Origin: Streptomyces liliiviolaceus
Lineage (GTDB): Bacteria > Actinomycetota > Actinomycetes > Streptomycetales > Streptomycetaceae
Assembly: GCF_018070025.1 (NCBI RefSeq)
Contig: NZ_JAGPYQ010000001.1
Coordinates: 7,564,001-7,628,000, forward strand
Direction: 5' to 3'
Length of the DNA: 64,000 nucleotides
Position 1 is the stretch's first letter. The number at the start of each line of letters is the position of its first letter. The translations under genes and the position numbers were made by a program. Below are positions 9,001 to 16,631 of this stretch, one piece after another. The notes beneath the pieces were generated by a model. It was not told where the DNA came from and made no database searches. It saw nothing but the letters and a program-made list of their open reading frames with translations.

Positions 9001-9930
9001 TCAAGCCCGGCCCAACCGCAGGTCGAGCGCGGCGCCGACGTCGGGGCAGTTCCGGCGGACGACGTCGAGGAAGGCGTCCAGGGCGGGGGAACGGTCCCGG
9101 TGGGCGAAGGACAGGACCAGGTCGGGCAACGCCGTCCTCGGAGTCACCTCGCAGAACCGGATCCCCGGCCTCGCCGCTTCCCGCATCCGGGAGGGTCCGA
9201 GGCCCACCCCGACCCCGCAGGCGGCCAGGCCCATGATCGTGTGCACGTCCCTGGCCACGGTGGCACCTTCCAGCGCCGCCGCGTCCTCGCCCAGCAGGGC
9301 GCGCAGCCCGGCGGCGATGACGGGCTCGTCCTCCCCGGTGGCCACGATCAGCGGCTGCCGCCGCAACTGGTCCACGCTCACCGACGCCTGGCCCGCGTAG
9401 GGGTGCGCGCTGCCGACCACGGCGATCAGATGGTCGTGTCCGACGGGGACGGACACCAGATGCTCGGCGCCCGCGCCCCGGGGCGGTCCGAGGGTGACCG
9501 CCACGTCCAGTTCACCGGCGACGAGAGCGGCGGTGCCGCGGCGGGACGCCATCTCGTGCAGCTCCAGCCGTACGTCGGGCCGCTCACGCCCGAACCGGCC
9601 CAGGACGTCCGGGAGCGGGTCCAGCAGCGCGGAGGCGATGAACCCGAGCCGCAACCGTCCCGTCTCGCCGCGCGCGGCCCGGCCGGCGTCGGTCCTGGCC
9701 GCCGTCATCTCCTCCAGCGCCCGCCGCGCCCTGGCGAGGAACGCCTCACCCGCGGCGGTCGGGAACACACCCTGGCGCGTACGGTCGAACAGCCGGGCCC
9801 CGGTCTCCCGCTCCAGGTCGGCGATCTGTTTGGACAGCGGGGGCTGCGCGATGCCCAGCGCACGCGCGGCGCGGCCGAAGTGCCGGTGCTCGGCGAGGGC
9901 GAGCGCGTACCGCAGATGCCGCGCTTCCAT
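9001..9930 (-). CDS. LysR family transcriptional regulator
   Basis: This 309-aa protein has the classical N-terminal winged helix (MEARHLRYALALAEHRHFGR ... LGIAQPPLSKQIADLE ... ARLFDRT, residues 1-65) and a periplasmic-binding-protein-like effector domain (LRLGFIASALLDPLPDVL to the end). Length is normal for the family. The start MEARHLRY is the family-typical first turn; an upstream ATG at 9969 adds residues without family similarity. It is transcribed divergently from the alpha/beta hydrolase gene, which with the MFS gene is its likely target. Confidence 0.93.
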   Translation of the reverse strand: MEARHLRYALALAEHRHFGRAARALGIAQPPLSKQIADLERETGARLFDRTRQGVFPTAAGEAFLARARRALEEMTAARTDAGRAARGETGRLRLGFIASALLDPLPDVLGRFGRERPDVRLELHEMASRRGTAALVAGELDVAVTLGPPRGAGAEHLVSVPVGHDHLIAVVGSAHPYAGQASVSVDQLRRQPLIVATGEDEPVIAAGLRALLGEDAAALEGATVARDVHTIMGLAACGVGVGLGPSRMREAARPGIRFCEVTPRTALPDLVLSFAHRDRSPALDAFLDVVRRNCPDVGAALDLRLGRA

Positions 9931-9963
9931 ACCGCTCCCCTCCGTACCTGGCACCTGGCACCC

Positions 9964-9978
9964 ATACACACAAAGTAT
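9964..9978. promoter_or_regulatory. Candidate LysR box
   Basis: ATAC-N7-GTAT, which contains a T-N11-A core, sits in the 110-base divergent gap between the LysR gene and the hydrolase gene, where LysR proteins usually bind. Confidence 0.45.
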
Positions 9979-10040
9979 CGCCGCTCAGCGTGCCATATCT
10001 TCTGCTGGATCGACGGACGGTGATCGCTTGGGATGGGGCC

Positions 10041-10901
10041 ATGCCTCCCTCCCCGAACACCACCGCTCATCAGGTGAGCACCGTCTTCGTCCTGGTCCAC
10101 GGCGCCTGGCACGGCTCGTGGCAGTGGGCGGCGACGCAGCGGGCGCTCGCCGGCCTCGGTGCCGCGAGCGTCGCCGTCGACCTGCCGGGACACGGCTTCG
10201 GCGCTCCCCTGCCCAGCGGATACCTGCTGCCCGGCCGCCCCGGCCTGCTGACCGAGAGGTCGCGGCTCGCCGACGTGACGATGGACGACTGCGCCGAGGC
10301 CGTCCTGGACACACTGCGCCGGGTCCGCCGCTACGGCCGTGTCGTGCTCGTCGCGCACAGCGCGGGCGGCGGTCCCGCGTCGCTGGCGGCGGAACGCGCG
10401 CCCGAACTGGTCGACCAGGTCGTCTATCTCTCCGCGTTCGTGCCCGCGGGCCGTCCCCGGTTCTTCGACTACCTGGGCGCGCCCGAGAACACCACCGCTC
10501 GCGGGCAGAGCCTCAACCTCGGTGACCCGGAGGCCCTGGGCGCCGTACGGATCGACCCTCTGTCGCAGGACCCCGCCTACGTCGAGGAACTACGGCAGAC
10601 CCACTACCACGACACGCCCGCCGACCGCTTCGACCGCTGGCGCTCCGCGCTCAGCCCCGACCTGCCCCTGGCCGTCCCGACGACCCCCGTCACCCTGACC
10701 GCGGCGCGGTGGGGCCGTATCCCCCGCACCTTCCTGCGCTGCGCGGACGACCGGGCGCTGCCGACGGCCACGCAGGACCTGATGATCGCGGAGGCCGACC
10801 GGGCCCTGCCGGACGAGCCGTTCACGGTCCGCACGCTTCCGGGCAGCCACAGCCCGTTCGCCGCCCGCCCGCAGGAACTCGCCGAGGCCCTGACCCGGTG
10901 A
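10041..10901 (+). CDS. Alpha/beta hydrolase
   Basis: This 286-aa protein has the alpha/beta-hydrolase fold: VFVLVHGAWHGSWQW (oxyanion region) near residue 15, VDLPGHG, the nucleophile elbow VAHSAGG (Ser near residue 111) and a late GSHSPFAARP segment carrying the catalytic His. It resembles plant-type salicylate/hydroxynitrile esterases and Streptomyces EstC-like proteins. The substrate is unknown. ATG 10041 is chosen over the farther upstream ATG 9990 because homologs begin just before the first strand. The stop overlaps the GTG start of the MFS gene, so the two are coupled and probably under the divergent LysR protein. Confidence 0.92.
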   Translation: MPPSPNTTAHQVSTVFVLVHGAWHGSWQWAATQRALAGLGAASVAVDLPGHGFGAPLPSGYLLPGRPGLLTERSRLADVTMDDCAEAVLDTLRRVRRYGRVVLVAHSAGGGPASLAAERAPELVDQVVYLSAFVPAGRPRFFDYLGAPENTTARGQSLNLGDPEALGAVRIDPLSQDPAYVEELRQTHYHDTPADRFDRWRSALSPDLPLAVPTTPVTLTAARWGRIPRTFLRCADDRALPTATQDLMIAEADRALPDEPFTVRTLPGSHSPFAARPQELAEALTR

Positions 10902-12391
10902 CCGGCCGACGCGTCCCGCTCCTCCCGGTGGTGCTGAGCGCGACCTTCGTACAGCTGCTCAACGTCACGATCGCGCAGATCGCCGCGCCGGCCATCCAGT
11001 CGGGTCTGGGCGCGGGCCCCGGCGCGGTGCAGCTCGTGCTGGCCGGATACACCCTGGCGTACGCGTGTCTGCTCATCACCGCCGCACGGCTGGGCGACCG
11101 CTACGGCTACCGGCGGCTGTTCGCGCTGGGCACCGCGGTGTTCACGGCCGGCTCGCTGGCCTGCGCCGCCGCGCCCGGTGCCGGCTGGCTGATCGCGGCC
11201 CGGCTGGTGCAGGGTGCGGGCAGCGGCCTGGTCGCCCCGCAGGTGCTCTCACTCATCCGCACCGGCGTTCCACCGGACCGCCGCCCACGGGCCCTCGCCC
11301 TGTACGGCGCCACGATGGGCGTGGCCTCGCTGGCCGGACCCCTCGTCGGCGGGCTGCTCGTCGGCGCCGACCTCTTCGGCCTCGGCTGGCGCGCGGTCTT
11401 CCTGGTCACGGTGCCGGTGGCACTGGTCCCGCTGGCTGGTTCGGCCCTGCTGCTGCCCACGCGGGACACGTCCGGAGAACGGGTGGACTGGCCGGGAGCG
11501 GCACTGTCCACCACAGGCTTCGCCGCGCTGATCGTCCCGTGCGCGCTGGGCCGGGAGGCCGGCTGGCCCTGGTGGACGTGGGCCTCCTTCGCCGTGGCCG
11601 CGACGACCCTCACCTGCTTCGTGCGCACCCTGAGGCACCGGCCGAACCCCCTGATCCACCCGTCGGTCCTGCGCGACGGAACCGCGCGGCGGGGCGTACT
11701 GCTGGTGTTCGTCTTCAACGCCGGAGTCCCCTCCTTCACGTACCTGCTCTTCCTCCACCTGCAGTCCGCACTCGGATATACGGCGCTGTCCGCCGCGCTG
11801 GTGTCGGCACCGTTCGCTGCGGCGGCAGTGGCGGGCAGCCGGGCCGCCCCGGCCCTCTCGCGCCGCTGGGGCACGACGACGCTGACGACGGCGGCGCTGG
11901 TCCTCGCGGCCACGGCCGCGGCACTCGCACCGCTCATCGACACCGGGCCCGTCCACCACGCGGCACTGCCGGTCCTGCCGGTCCTGGCAGCCGGGGGCGC
12001 CGCGTTCGGCCTGTTCACGGCCGCGGTGTTCACACTGGTCCTGGCAGGCGTACGGGGCCCCGCAGCGACGTCGGTGTCCGGCCTGCTCCCCACGGCCCAG
12101 CAACTCGGCGGCTCGATCGGCGTGACGATGGCAGGGCTGGCCTATTTCGCCCCGGCGGCGAACACGAACGCGTCATTCACGCACGCCATGACGTACGAGA
12201 CCACGGTCTTCACCCTCACGGCCTTGATCACCCTCCGCCTGCACCACCCCAAGACCGCCCCGGACCAGCCCGATCCGGAGCAGCTCCCCGCAGCACACGA
12301 ACAGACCGCCCAAGGCAAGGCCCTACGCGAACGACCCGCAACTCAGACGCCCTTGGCGACCGGCTCCAGAATCGCCACGCACTCCACATGA
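10898..12391 (+). CDS. MFS transporter, DHA2-like exporter
   Basis: This ~497-aa multi-spanning membrane protein starts at GTG 10898 overlapping the hydrolase stop. It shows MFS signatures: NVTIAQIAAPAIQ in helix 1, TAARLGDRYGYRRLF (motif A) after helix 2, ARLVQGAGSGLVAPQVL, and the motif-C-like GPLVGGLL. About 12-14 hydrophobic segments are seen, as in drug-proton antiporters of the EmrB/QacA type. The last ~16 residues are read antisense over the 3' stub of an rRNA methyltransferase, so this tail may be non-native or simply convergent overlap. Substrate unknown. Confidence 0.9.
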   Translation: MTGRRVPLLPVVLSATFVQLLNVTIAQIAAPAIQSGLGAGPGAVQLVLAGYTLAYACLLITAARLGDRYGYRRLFALGTAVFTAGSLACAAAPGAGWLIAARLVQGAGSGLVAPQVLSLIRTGVPPDRRPRALALYGATMGVASLAGPLVGGLLVGADLFGLGWRAVFLVTVPVALVPLAGSALLLPTRDTSGERVDWPGAALSTTGFAALIVPCALGREAGWPWWTWASFAVAATTLTCFVRTLRHRPNPLIHPSVLRDGTARRGVLLVFVFNAGVPSFTYLLFLHLQSALGYTALSAALVSAPFAAAAVAGSRAAPALSRRWGTTTLTTAALVLAATAAALAPLIDTGPVHHAALPVLPVLAAGGAAFGLFTAAVFTLVLAGVRGPAATSVSGLLPTAQQLGGSIGVTMAGLAYFAPAANTNASFTHAMTYETTVFTLTALITLRLHHPKTAPDQPDPEQLPAAHEQTAQGKALRERPATQTPLATGSRIATHST

Positions 12392-12420
12392 TGCGTCATC
12401 GGAAAAATGTCGGCTCCTGT
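12343..12420 (-). pseudogene. 3' stub of TrmA/RlmD-type RNA uracil methyltransferase
   Basis: On the minus strand the reading TGADIFPMTHHVECVAILE followed by PVAKGV and a TGA stop (12343-12345) is the typical C terminus of the RNA m5U methyltransferase (TrmA-like) family, where FPMTHHVE is almost invariant. Upstream of about 12420 the similarity stops and no catalytic Cys, SAM motif or body of the gene is found. It is a remnant left by a deletion or insertion and marks a recombination junction between ordinary chromosome and the accessory region to the right. Confidence 0.75.
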
Positions 12421-12883
12421 GAGTCGCGGAAAAGGCCAGTTCAGGGGCGCTTTCTTAGCTCGCTGTGCAGCCTGAGAGCGGCCAGAGCGTCAAACGAGCG
12501 TCATGACGGACAGTCCGTGCTGCTCAGGGCGGCGCAGACTCGGCTACCAGATCGCCCCAAGAAATCCGCGTCGCTTCGCTCCAGTCCTCAATGTCGTCTA
12601 CCGCGACGGGGAGACGGAGTCCCCTCCGATGTGTGGTTCGATCAGCAACTCCAGAACAGGATCGGTGGCAGTAGGCCGATTGCAGCCCGAATCCGGAACC
12701 CGGATCCTCCAACGAGGAGCAGCAGGCCAACTCCCCCTTCTACACAAGATGGTGGCAGTGCTGGTGACCTGGACGATCCCGCCGCGACCAAGGGATTTCC
12801 CCCTGGCCATGTTCAATCTCACGAAGCGATCCGCCACCAGGCTCCCGCCGGCGACCGGGGCTCTGCAGTGACCTGAAGCCATC
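12421..12883. other. Non-coding junction DNA
   Basis: No convincing gene is seen. Several short frames are open on both strands. One on the minus strand reads RLPVAVDDIEDWSEATRISW at about 12550-12620 and looks protein-like, but it has no clear start or family. The stretch lies between the methyltransferase stub and transposase debris and is best read as scrambled junction DNA. Confidence 0.5.
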
Positions 12884-13102
12884 AGCAACTGGACAGACAC
12901 AGTCCGCGCCGATGACCTGCCAGCCTTTCATGCCTTCGTCGACGGGCTCCAGCGCGACCACGACGCCGTCGTCGCAGGACTGACGCTGCCCTGGAGTTCG
13001 GGCCCCGTCGAAGGACACGTCAACCGGATCAAGATGTTGAAGCGACAGATGTACGGACGGGCCGGATTCGCCCTGCTCCGCAAGCGAGTCCTCCTCGCTT
13101 GA
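12884..13102 (+). pseudogene. ISL3-family transposase, C-terminal fragment
   Basis: A 72-codon open frame carries the C-terminal end of an ISL3 transposase: SNWTDTVRADDLPAFHAFVD, LQRDHDAVVAGLTLPWSSGP, VEGHVNRIKMLKRQMYGRAG, FALLRKRVLLA, stop. A TGA lies in frame at 12869 and the N-terminal ~80 percent is absent. This DDE-type transposase end is unmistakable, but the element is dead. Confidence 0.85.
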
Positions 13103-13141
13103 CCGCTCTCACGCTGTGTGACCCCATCACGGAAATCTTGA

Positions 13142-13350
13142 CTGAGCCTCTCGATGACGCCGCCCATCGCCCGCACCTGGGCCCGCCGCGGGCAGACACC
13201 CGTCATCCGGGTCCGCGGCACCTCCCGCCGCCGCATCTCGATCGCCGCCCTGACCTGCTACAAGCCCGGTGAACGTTCCCGGCTGATCTACCGGCCCCGC
13301 CGCGACGACGGCCGACGCGACGGACGCAAGAGCTTCGCTTGGACCGACTA
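13142..13350 (+). pseudogene. IS630-family transposase internal fragment (first type)
   Basis: The frame reads LSMTPPIARTWARRGQTPVI, RVRGTSRRRISIAALTCYKPG and a basic segment ending in KSFAWTDYR. This is the middle of an actinobacterial IS630-type DDE transposase. It starts abruptly after a stop at 13139 and is cut at about 13354, where it joins the inverted fragment of a different IS630 element. It has no start or end of its own. Confidence 0.75.
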
Positions 13351-13354
13351 CCGC

Positions 13355-13526
13355 CGCGAGACACCCAGGTCATCCGCGACCTGCGCGTTCGGCAGGCCCT
13401 CCGCGCATGCCAGCACGATCCTCGACCGCAGCACCAGCGCCTGAGACGCGGTCTGCTTGCGCAACCAGCCCCGCAGCACCCGGCGTTCGTGATCGCACAA
13501 CCGCAAGCGAACTAACGACTCAGGAC
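13355..13526 (-). mobile_element. Inverted fragment of the IS630-type element at 14933-16050
   Basis: Read on the minus strand this segment is nearly identical to 14933-15149. It has the same terminal repeat (13508-13526) and the transposase N-terminal codons, but about 45 bases including the start codon are missing between two ACAAC microrepeats. With the copy at 14933 it forms an inverted pair around the AT-richer cassette. The shared sequence extends about 10 bases beyond the IS end (CCTAGCTCCG). Confidence 0.85.
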
Positions 13527-13694
13527 CCTAGCTCCGTCGACGAGCCCGCAAAGGAGCTTATCAAAATTATTGCCCAATACCTGCGGAAGGGCAAGAATCT
13601 TGGGTCGTTCCAAGAACTGCCGAATGGCGGCTTTGAGATCAACATGATTGGTCTCGTTGAGGGTGTTGATCTATCTCCGGAGACGGACAGATAG
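13527..13694 (+). pseudogene. Truncated paralog of the 82-aa cassette protein
   Basis: From the IS border the frame reads VDEPAKELIKIIAQYLRKGK, NLGSFQELPNGGFEINMIGL, VEGVDLSPETDR, stop. Its C-terminal half matches the intact minus-strand 82-aa protein at 14336-14584: LI.(I/W)I...L..G(K/R)N(L/I)G(S/A)F(Q/R)E(L/M)PNG..EI.M..LVE. The N-terminal ~35 residues and start have been replaced by the IS630 fragment, so it is a broken gene. Base composition is lower in GC than the flanks. Confidence 0.7.
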
Positions 13695-13798
13695 GCCATC
13701 CGCAGGATCCACTAATACGTATGCCTCGACCGTTTCTAAGCAGGTCGCGGCGTACGCCCTATTTTAGCACCCAGATAGAGCGAAAAGTATGTGGCCAT

Positions 13799-14323
13799 TT
13801 ACTTGCCTTTACCCTTCGCGTGCGGGAAGAGCTCGAAGAGCGTACGGACAGTCGCTGGATCGCCACTGTCCACTGCCTTATTCCACGTCTTCCAAAAGGC
13901 AGCTCGGTGGGCGATGTCATTGTTGAGCTTACCTTGCGCAATAATGTGATTCAATATTCCATTGAAGACTTTCATATGTGTTGCGCGAAGGTAGAACGCG
14001 GTAGCTGAGCCAACTCCACTCGCAAAACCAGCTACGATTCCTTTCGTCAAATCAGGCGAGAAGAGAACTGCAGCGATACCAGTCGCAATAAATACGAGAC
14101 CCGCGAACATGGCGACTTGAACACACCAAAAACTTCTGTGCCGCAATTTTTCAAGATCTTTAGAGTCATAGAGAGTCGTTACGTAAGGACTCTCCTGGGC
14201 TTCCTGCTCTGGCAGTTCAGCCTTCCGGCTACTACGGCTAACATAGCCCCTTGTCTCGACGAATGAACGGTCTCCGTTTAGTGAGACTATTATCTGAGCG
14301 CGCGGGGCATCGGTGTTCTCCAT
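13799..14323 (-). CDS. Two-TM membrane protein of an AT-rich cassette
   Basis: This 174-aa protein has a hydrophilic N-terminal ~65 residues, two predicted membrane helices (FWCVQVAMFAGLVFIATGIA and GIVAGFASGVGSATAFYL, about residues 78-125), and a charged C-terminal tail with FNGILNHIIAQGKLNND and a final KGKGK. The architecture recalls the two-TM domain described with bacterial TRADD-N proteins (CyanoTRADDas_TM type), but this is by resemblance only. ATG 14323 follows GGAG by five bases; a GTG at 14329 is less well placed. It lies 12 bases downstream of the 82-aa gene, an evident two-gene operon. GC content is well below neighbouring genes, indicating foreign origin. Confidence 0.65.
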   Translation of the reverse strand: MENTDAPRAQIIVSLNGDRSFVETRGYVSRSSRKAELPEQEAQESPYVTTLYDSKDLEKLRHRSFWCVQVAMFAGLVFIATGIAAVLFSPDLTKGIVAGFASGVGSATAFYLRATHMKVFNGILNHIIAQGKLNNDIAHRAAFWKTWNKAVDSGDPATVRTLFELFPHAKGKGK

Positions 14324-14335
14324 AACCACTCCGCG

Positions 14336-14584
14336 TCACTTGGTTATTTGCGTGGCGGCTTGTTCAACAAGGGCGACCATGCTGATCTCAATGTCGCCAT
14401 TCGGCATTTCTCTGAATGCCCCAATATTTCTGCCTTCTTGTAGGGCTTTCACAATCCATCTAATCAGTTCTGCTGTGAGCCGTTCATGCTCATCTTTACT
14501 GAGGTGCGGATAGCGGCTCCGCACGGCAGCAAATATCTCCCCCTTCTCAAGTGAAGCATCGCCACCTCTTTTTATTAACGCCAT
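14336..14584 (-). CDS. 82-aa protein, first gene of the AT-rich cassette
   Basis: This small soluble protein (MALIKRGGDASLEKGEIFAA ... HLSKDEHERLTAELIRWIVK ... GRNIGAFREMPNGDIEISMV ... LVEQAATQITK) looks all-alpha with a short beta-like EISM segment. I do not recognise its family. A good AGGAGAG ribosome site precedes the ATG by 4 bases. It is the upstream partner of the two-TM protein, and a truncated paralog lies at the other end of the cassette in opposite orientation. A small effector-membrane protein pair of this type would fit a conflict or abortive-infection module, which is inference. Confidence 0.65.
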   Translation of the reverse strand: MALIKRGGDASLEKGEIFAAVRSRYPHLSKDEHERLTAELIRWIVKALQEGRNIGAFREMPNGDIEISMVALVEQAATQITK

Positions 14585-14932
14585 CTTCTCTCCTGGTGCT
14601 TCCTAGCGTGATCTATCGCCATTACGTGATCATTGGCGAGCGCTACTGACCACCAGCGGACGAGTCGTCAGCACAGTACCGAGCCGGAACCAGTATCGTC
14701 AGTTCGTAGTCAAATATCGTGCCCATGTAAACTCGTTCTCGACAATCGATGTTGCAGCGTGCACCCATCTCCTCATCCCAACCAAGCAGGAGCTGTTGAG
14801 CGTAATCTTGTCAGGACATCATGTTTGCCACCTCGCGGCGGGGAGAACCCCCGCCTCAGTGATCCTTTCGGACCACCAGGACGGGGGATATCCCCGTCAA
14901 CCGCCGGGAGCGTTGGCAGCTACGGAGCTAGG
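14585..14932. other. Promoter-side gap with two hairpins
   Basis: No gene is seen in this stretch upstream of the cassette operon. It contains two strong hairpins: GGCGGGG-AGAAC-CCCCGCC at 14837-14855 and GACGGGG-GATAT-CCCCGTC at 14880-14898. They lie just inside the IS630 border and could act as bidirectional terminators that insulate the cassette. Confidence 0.6.
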
Positions 14933-16050
14933 GTCCTGAGTCGTTAGTTCGCTTGCGGTTGTAGGGTGGGGTGATGCCTGGCCCGAAGCCGTTGCCGCTG
15001 GAGTTGTGCGATCACGAACGCCGGGTGCTGCGGGGCTGGTTGCGCAAGCAGACCGCGTCTCAGGCGCTGGTGCTGCGGTCGAGGATCGTGCTGGCATGCG
15101 CGGAGGGCCTGCCGAACGCGCAGGTCGCGGATGACCTGGGTGTCTCGCGGGAGACGGTGCGTAAGTGGCGGTCCCGGTTCGCCGCGGACCGGCTGGAGGG
15201 CATGGTGGACCGGCCGCGGCCGGGAGCCCCGCGGAAGATCACGGACGAGCAGGTCGAAGCCCTGGTCGCCACGACGCTCGGCCAGGCGCCACCAACGGGT
15301 GATTCGCACTGATCGACGCGCTCGATGGCCGGGGCAGCGGGCATGTCGCAGTCGGCCGTCTCGCGGATCTGGCGGGCGTTCGGCCTCAAGCCGCACATCG
15401 TGGAGACGTGGAAGCTGTCGACCGACCCACAGTTCGTGACCAAGGGCCGTGACGTGGTGGGCATTTCCCTCCCCGCCTGAGAACGCCCTGGTCCTCTCGG
15501 TGGACGAGAAGTCGCAGATACAAGCCCTGGACCGAACTCAGCCTGTGCTGCCGATGGCGCCGATCACGCCGGCGAAGATGACCCACGACTACGTCCGGCA
15601 CGGCACGACCAGCCTGTTCGCCGCCCCGGACATCGCCTCCGGCTCGGTCACCGCCCAGCACTACCGCCGCCACCAGGAGTTCCTCCGCTTCCTGAAGGTC
15701 ATCGACGCCGCCGTCCCCCAAGAACCTCGAACTCCACCTGATCCTGGACAACTACGCCACCCACAAGACCGAGCCGGTCAAGAAGTGGCTGCTCCGGCAC
15801 CCCCGCTTCCACCTGCACTTCACTCCCACCTCGGCATCCTGGCTCAACCTCGTCGAACGCTGGTTCGCCGAGCTGACCTGCCGCAAACTCCGCCGCTCTG
15901 CCCACCGCAGCGTCATCGAACTCGAACGGGACATCCGCGGCTGGATCAACGAGTGGAACAAAAACCCCAGGCCGTTCGTCTAGGCGAAGACCGCCGACGA
16001 CATACTCGACACCCTCGCCGCATACTGCACACGAATTAACGACTCAGGAC
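14933..16050 (+). mobile_element. IS630-type insertion sequence with 19-bp terminal repeats
   Basis: The left end GTCCTGAGTCGTTAGTTCG (14933-14951) and the right end, whose complement is GTCCTGAGTCGTTAATTCG (16032-16050), are inverted repeats with one mismatch. The 1118-bp element contains one transposase gene broken by frameshifts. A partial inverted copy lies at 13355-13526. Confidence 0.9.
14974..16036 (+). pseudogene. IS630-family transposase, frameshifted
   Basis: Fragments of one DDE transposase lie in successive frames. They are an N-terminal helix-turn-helix part (MPGPKPLPLELCDHERRVLR ... QVADDLGVSRETVRKWRSRF) to about 15310, a middle part (AGMSQSAVSRIWRAFGLKPH ... [13 protein letters not shown]), then [20 protein letters not shown] with the first catalytic Asp, and [18 protein letters not shown] ... 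[19 protein letters not shown] with the second Asp and Glu. At least two frameshifts and a stop near 15478, plus an in-frame TAG near 15981, break the gene. It is inactive unless frameshifting is extensive. Confidence 0.85.
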
Positions 16051-16230
16051 ACCAGCCCCTCCAGCCTTTCGGCGAGCCAGCGCACGACTCCACGTTCGCT
16101 GAGGCGATGGATCGCCCCGAAGACGCGAGTGGAGCCATCGTAGGCCGCCCGAAAGGGCCATCTACTTCTCCGGAGCCAACCTGAGGCTGCTGAGTAAGGT
16201 CGTGGTACATCGAGCTGGAGAGGTAGTTGC

Positions 16231-16557
16231 GTGGCCAACGAGATTGTGATCGCACAGACGACCATCGACAACGAGGACCAGGCAAAGGAGCTGGCCCGGG
16301 GCGCGGTTGAAAGCAAGCTGGCAGCCGGCGTCCACATTGACGCGCCGATCACTGCCGTCTACTGGTGGAAGAGCGAGGTCGAGACGACGTTGGAGTGGCG
16401 TATCTCGTACATGACCACGACAGAGCGCCTCCCTCAGCTGGAGACGTGGTTGTCCGAGAGGCACCCGTACGACGTCCCTCAATGGATCACGCTGCCTGTG
16501 ACTGGGGGATCGGATGCGTATCTGGCGTGGGTTGTTGAGGAGACAACGCGGGACTGA
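16231..16557 (+). CDS. cutA: CutA1 divalent-cation tolerance protein
   Basis: This 108-aa protein is a CutA1 family member, a small trimeric protein linked to copper and divalent-cation tolerance. It shows IVIAQTTIDNEDQAKELARG, a central ITAVYWWKSEVETTLEWRIS (the conserved YWW-E strand region), ERLPQLETWLSERHPYDVPQ and the final WITLPVTGGSDAYLAWV. Length is normal. Start is GTG 16231, preceded by GGAGAGGTAGTT. It lies alone between the IS630 element and a convergent XRE gene. Confidence 0.93.
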   Translation: MANEIVIAQTTIDNEDQAKELARGAVESKLAAGVHIDAPITAVYWWKSEVETTLEWRISYMTTTERLPQLETWLSERHPYDVPQWITLPVTGGSDAYLAWVVEETTRD

Positions 16558-16631
16558 CAAGTGACGCGACGCGCGGCGAGCTGCGACAGTCGGGTTCTCA
16601 GGTCGCCAGTGTCCGGGGCAATGGGATCTGC

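Noticed and set aside
12884..13102. Functional ISL3 transposase
   Set aside because: Only the last 72 codons are present and an in-frame stop precedes them.
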